Shown: piece by piece, positions 44,123 to 46,344 of the stretch
Layout of the letters: each line of letters begins with the position of its first letter
How positions within the stretch are numbered: the stretch's first letter is position 1
Source: Streptomyces coryli
GTDB taxonomy: Bacteria; Actinomycetota; Actinomycetes; Streptomycetales; Streptomycetaceae
Length of the DNA stretch: 46,344 bases
Direction: 5' to 3'
Assembly: GCF_011044975.1 (NCBI RefSeq)
Contig: NZ_JAAKZV010000038.1
Span: forward strand, 1-46,344
Made by a program: the position numbers and the translations under genes
Notes under the pieces: generated by a model
Seen by the model: the letters and a program-made list of their open reading frames with translations, nothing else
Database searches by the model: none
Told to the model about the DNA's origin: nothing

Positions 44123-45691
44123 TCAGTCCTCCGGCGGTGGCGGCGGCTTCGGTGCCCCTGCCGGGGGAGTGAGCTTGCGGTACGTGCCCGCCGCCCGCGG
44201 CACCGCGTCCTCTACGGGAGCCGCGGCCGGCGTCTGCGGTCCGAGTACCGCGTCCCGTCGCGCGCCGGGGTCCCAGCCCGTTTCGACGACGCGCTTCTGG
44301 ACCAGGATGGCCCCGCCGAGCACCGCCGCGCCGATCAGCAGCATCAGCACGATCCCGCCGGCCGTCCCGGCCTTCGCCGCGTTGCCGATCAGGGTGCCGA
44401 ACCAGCCGAAGTCGGCGTCGCCGAAGGTGGTGTTCTCCTTGCCGAAGGCGCCGAGCACCTTCAGCAGCAGGGCCGGCAGGAAGGTGATCAGCACACCGTT
44501 CACGAAGGCACCGGCCATCGCCCCGCGCCGCCCGCCCGTCGCGTTGCCGTACACACCCGCGGCGCCGCCCGTGAAGAAGTGCGGCACCAGGCCCGGCAGC
44601 ACCAGCGCGAGCCCGAACGCCGGGTTGAAGACCGCGGAGAGCAGGCCGAGGGAGATCAGGCCGCCGACGAAGCTGGAGATGAAGCCGATCAGGACGGCGT
44701 TCTGCGCGTACGGGAAGACGATCGGCGCGTCCAGCGACGGCACCGCGCCCGGGACGACCTTCGCGGCGATGCCCTGGAAGGCCGGCACCAGCTCGCCGAG
44801 GATGGTGCGGACGCCGAAGAGGATGATGGCCACGGCGATGCCGAACTGCAGGCCCTGCATGATCGATTGCATCAGGTAGTTGCCGACGCCGGTCGCCGCC
44901 GCGCCGCCGTCCACCGCGAAGGCCTTGAAGGCGGTCTCCTTGCCCACCTTGGCGAGGAAGAGCAGCGCCATGATGAGGTAGATCAGCAGCATCGACAGCG
45001 CGGTCGCGACCATCGAGTCGCGCAGGAAGCGCAGCCCCTCCGGGAGCTTCATCTCCTCCGTCGACGGGCTCGACTTGCCGACCAGCTGCCCGGTCGCGCC
45101 CGCCGCCACATATCCGGCCGTGCCGAAGTGGCCGATGGCGATGGAGTTATTGCCTGTGATGCGCTTGGTCCACGGATGCGCGAAGGCGGGCATCGACACG
45201 AGCATGATGCCCAGCAGCACCCCGCCGAGCAGTACCACCACCCACGACGTCATCCGGGCGGTGGCCAGCACCATCGTCAGCAGCGTGGCCATGAACAGCA
45301 TGTGATGGCCGGTCAGGAAGACGTACCGCAGCGGCGTGATGCGGGCGAGCACCAGGCTGACCGCGAAGCCGACGATCATCAGCCAGGCCACCCGCGACCC
45401 GTACTCCTTCTGCGCGATGCCGACGATCGCCTCATTGGTGGGGATGACGCCGTGCGCACCCGTCGAGCCCTGGATCATCTCGCCGAGCGGCGCCAGCGAG
45501 GCGACGACCAGACCGGCGCCCGCGCCGATCAGCAGGAAGCCGAGCGTCGCCTTGATCGCGCCGCCGATGATCTGCCCGGTCGACTTCTTCAGCGCGATCA
45601 GGCCCGCGGCCGTGATGAGGCCGATGAGATACGCGGGCTGGCTGAGGATCTCGTTGACGAGGAATTGCGCGATGGATACGAGCCAGTTCAT
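44123..45691 (-). CDS. ulaA: PTS ascorbate-type IIC transporter (UlaA/SgaT family), 522 aa
   Basis: A polytopic permease with about ten or eleven helices. It opens with LVSIAQFLVNEILSQPAYLIGLITAAGLIALKKS and includes GVIPTNEAIVGIA, GHHMLFMATLL and NNSIAIGHFGTAGYVAAG, characteristic of UlaA-type IIC proteins. The C-terminal 60 residues are a Pro/Ala-rich cytoplasmic tail ending in a PPPPP run, longer than in E. coli UlaA. It takes up L-ascorbate or a related acid sugar with phosphorylation. The gene follows the IIA-IIB gene by 26 bases, so they form one operon. Confidence 0.9.
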   Translation of the reverse strand: MNWLVSIAQFLVNEILSQPAYLIGLITAAGLIALKKSTGQIIGGAIKATLGFLLIGAGAGLVVASLAPLGEMIQGSTGAHGVIPTNEAIVGIAQKEYGSRVAWLMIVGFAVSLVLARITPLRYVFLTGHHMLFMATLLTMVLATARMTSWVVVLLGGVLLGIMLVSMPAFAHPWTKRITGNNSIAIGHFGTAGYVAAGATGQLVGKSSPSTEEMKLPEGLRFLRDSMVATALSMLLIYLIMALLFLAKVGKETAFKAFAVDGGAAATGVGNYLMQSIMQGLQFGIAVAIILFGVRTILGELVPAFQGIAAKVVPGAVPSLDAPIVFPYAQNAVLIGFISSFVGGLISLGLLSAVFNPAFGLALVLPGLVPHFFTGGAAGVYGNATGGRRGAMAGAFVNGVLITFLPALLLKVLGAFGKENTTFGDADFGWFGTLIGNAAKAGTAGGIVLMLLIGAAVLGGAILVQKRVVETGWDPGARRDAVLGPQTPAAAPVEDAVPRAAGTYRKLTPPAGAPKPPPPPED

Positions 45692-45717
45692 CCCGGCTTC
45701 CCTCTCCTCTTCCGTCC

Positions 45718-46344
45718 TCAGACGTCGTACGTGTCCCGCATGGCGCGGTCCACCTCTTTGGTGCTGGTGAAGTCCTGGATCACCCGGACCGGGATGCCGG
45801 GGTCGCCGAGCGCCTTGGCGATCTCACCGGAGGTGAAGATGGCGACGGCCTCGGAGGCCTTGCCCTTGGCGGAGATGGTGTCGGTCGCCTCGACGTTGAT
45901 GAAGCGGGACCAGCCCCAGCGGTCGAGCACCTGCTCCAGGGTGTTCTTCAGGAAGAGGCTGGTGCCGAGGCCGTTGCCGCAGACCGTGAGGATCTTGTGC
46001 GAGCCGCTCAACGCGTCCGCGGGCTGCTGCGCCTGTGCGACGCCCCCGGCGAGGATCGCGTGTACGGCCTCCGGGTCCGGCGCGGCCTTGAGCGCCTGCT
46101 CGGTGGCCGGGTCGCCGAGCAGCTGCGCGAGCGCGGCCATCGCCTGTGTGTGCGCGCCGGAGTCCTCGGCGGCGAGTCCGACGACCAGGCTCACCGGGTC
46201 GTTCGTCTCGTGCCCGAACGCCACCGGCTCCGCCAGCCGCACCCACGACATCCCGGTCGTCCGCACGGCGGGGGAGGGGCGGGCGTGGGCGAAGGCGAGA
46301 CCGGGAGCACGACGGACGACTACACCACCGAGATGCTCGAGAAC
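45718..46344 (-). CDS. PTS IIA-IIB fusion protein, ascorbate type (5' end outside window)
   Basis: The frame remains open to the window edge; 208 residues are visible and the start is missing. The N-terminal part is a mannitol/fructose-type IIA (GLAFAHARPSPAVRTTGMSWVRLAEPVAFG), whose His in FAHARPS is the phosphorylation site. The C-terminal part is a IIB domain (KILTVCGNGLGTSLFLKNTLEQVL), with the phosphorylated Cys in CGNGLGTS. In enteric bacteria UlaC and UlaB are separate proteins, so this is a fusion. The product phosphorylates the sugar carried by the downstream IIC. Confidence 0.88.
   Translation of the reverse strand, partial: VLEHLGGVVVRRAPGLAFAHARPSPAVRTTGMSWVRLAEPVAFGHETNDPVSLVVGLAAEDSGAHTQAMAALAQLLGDPATEQALKAAPDPEAVHAILAGGVAQAQQPADALSGSHKILTVCGNGLGTSLFLKNTLEQVLDRWGWSRFINVEATDTISAKGKASEAVAIFTSGEIAKALGDPGIPVRVIQDFTSTKEVDRAMRDTYDV

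Overview
The window is very GC-rich with strong third-position bias. It carries families typical of Streptomyces and close relatives: AldO-type alditol oxidase, ECF41 and ECF42 sigma factors, DUF3140, a DasR-type operator next to a GH89 enzyme, and a DrrAB-type exporter. I read it as a chromosomal segment of a Streptomyces-like actinomycete. I see no rRNA, tRNA, CRISPR array, insertion sequence or prophage; most of it is accessory metabolism with many small local regulators.

Region by region. 1-8.7 kb: the tail of a DUF3800-like gene, an unknown 370-aa protein, two alpha/beta hydrolases around a sulfatase lipoprotein, a secreted tripeptidyl-aminopeptidase-like hydrolase, a tandem GNAT protein, and a tartronate-semialdehyde-reductase-like gene behind two helically phased operator-like palindromes. 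8.8-11.8 kb: a decayed hydrolase, then an overlapping pair of a cysteine-desulfurase-like PLP enzyme and an alditol oxidase. 11.8-16.6 kb: a regulatory hub. An ECF42 sigma factor has its DGPF/YciI partner, an ECF41 sigma factor has its carboxymuconolactone-decarboxylase (AhpD-like) partner, and an ArsR/SRPBCC/DHFR-like operon runs divergently. Promoter matches for both ECF groups are visible. 16.6-24.2 kb: two VOC proteins, a DrrA/DrrB ABC exporter, a putative lipoprotein, an MMPL transporter, a cysteine-cluster/pentapeptide protein and a DUF3140 protein. The last two share an apparently bidirectional SigB-type promoter.

24.2-27.8 kb: two polytopic GT87/MptB-like mannosyltransferase candidates and a flippase-like membrane protein, probably for envelope glycans. 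28-31 kb: an aldo/keto reductase divergent from a Tat-exported GH89 alpha-N-acetylglucosaminidase with a perfect DasR core just upstream of its start. 31-34.7 kb: two alpha/beta hydrolases, a paralogous pair of unknown proteins and a thioesterase-like protein. 34.7-39.5 kb: an ether-lipid-like locus in which a diacylglycerol kinase and an alkyl-DHAP-synthase-like flavoenzyme diverge from a TetR regulator and a glycerol-3-phosphate dehydrogenase. 39.5-46.3 kb: a DUF4190 protein, an aminoglycoside-phosphotransferase-like kinase, an orphan cytochrome oxidase subunit I with a small coiled-coil membrane protein, a divergent HxlR/RidA pair, and an ascorbate-type PTS (IIC plus a IIA-IIB fusion cut by the window edge).

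The strongest points for follow-up are the two ECF41 promoters, the DasR-GH89 link, the symmetrical SigB-type promoter, the paired operators before the GlxR-like gene and the ether-lipid-like cluster. All family calls are from reading motifs by eye; no database search was run.
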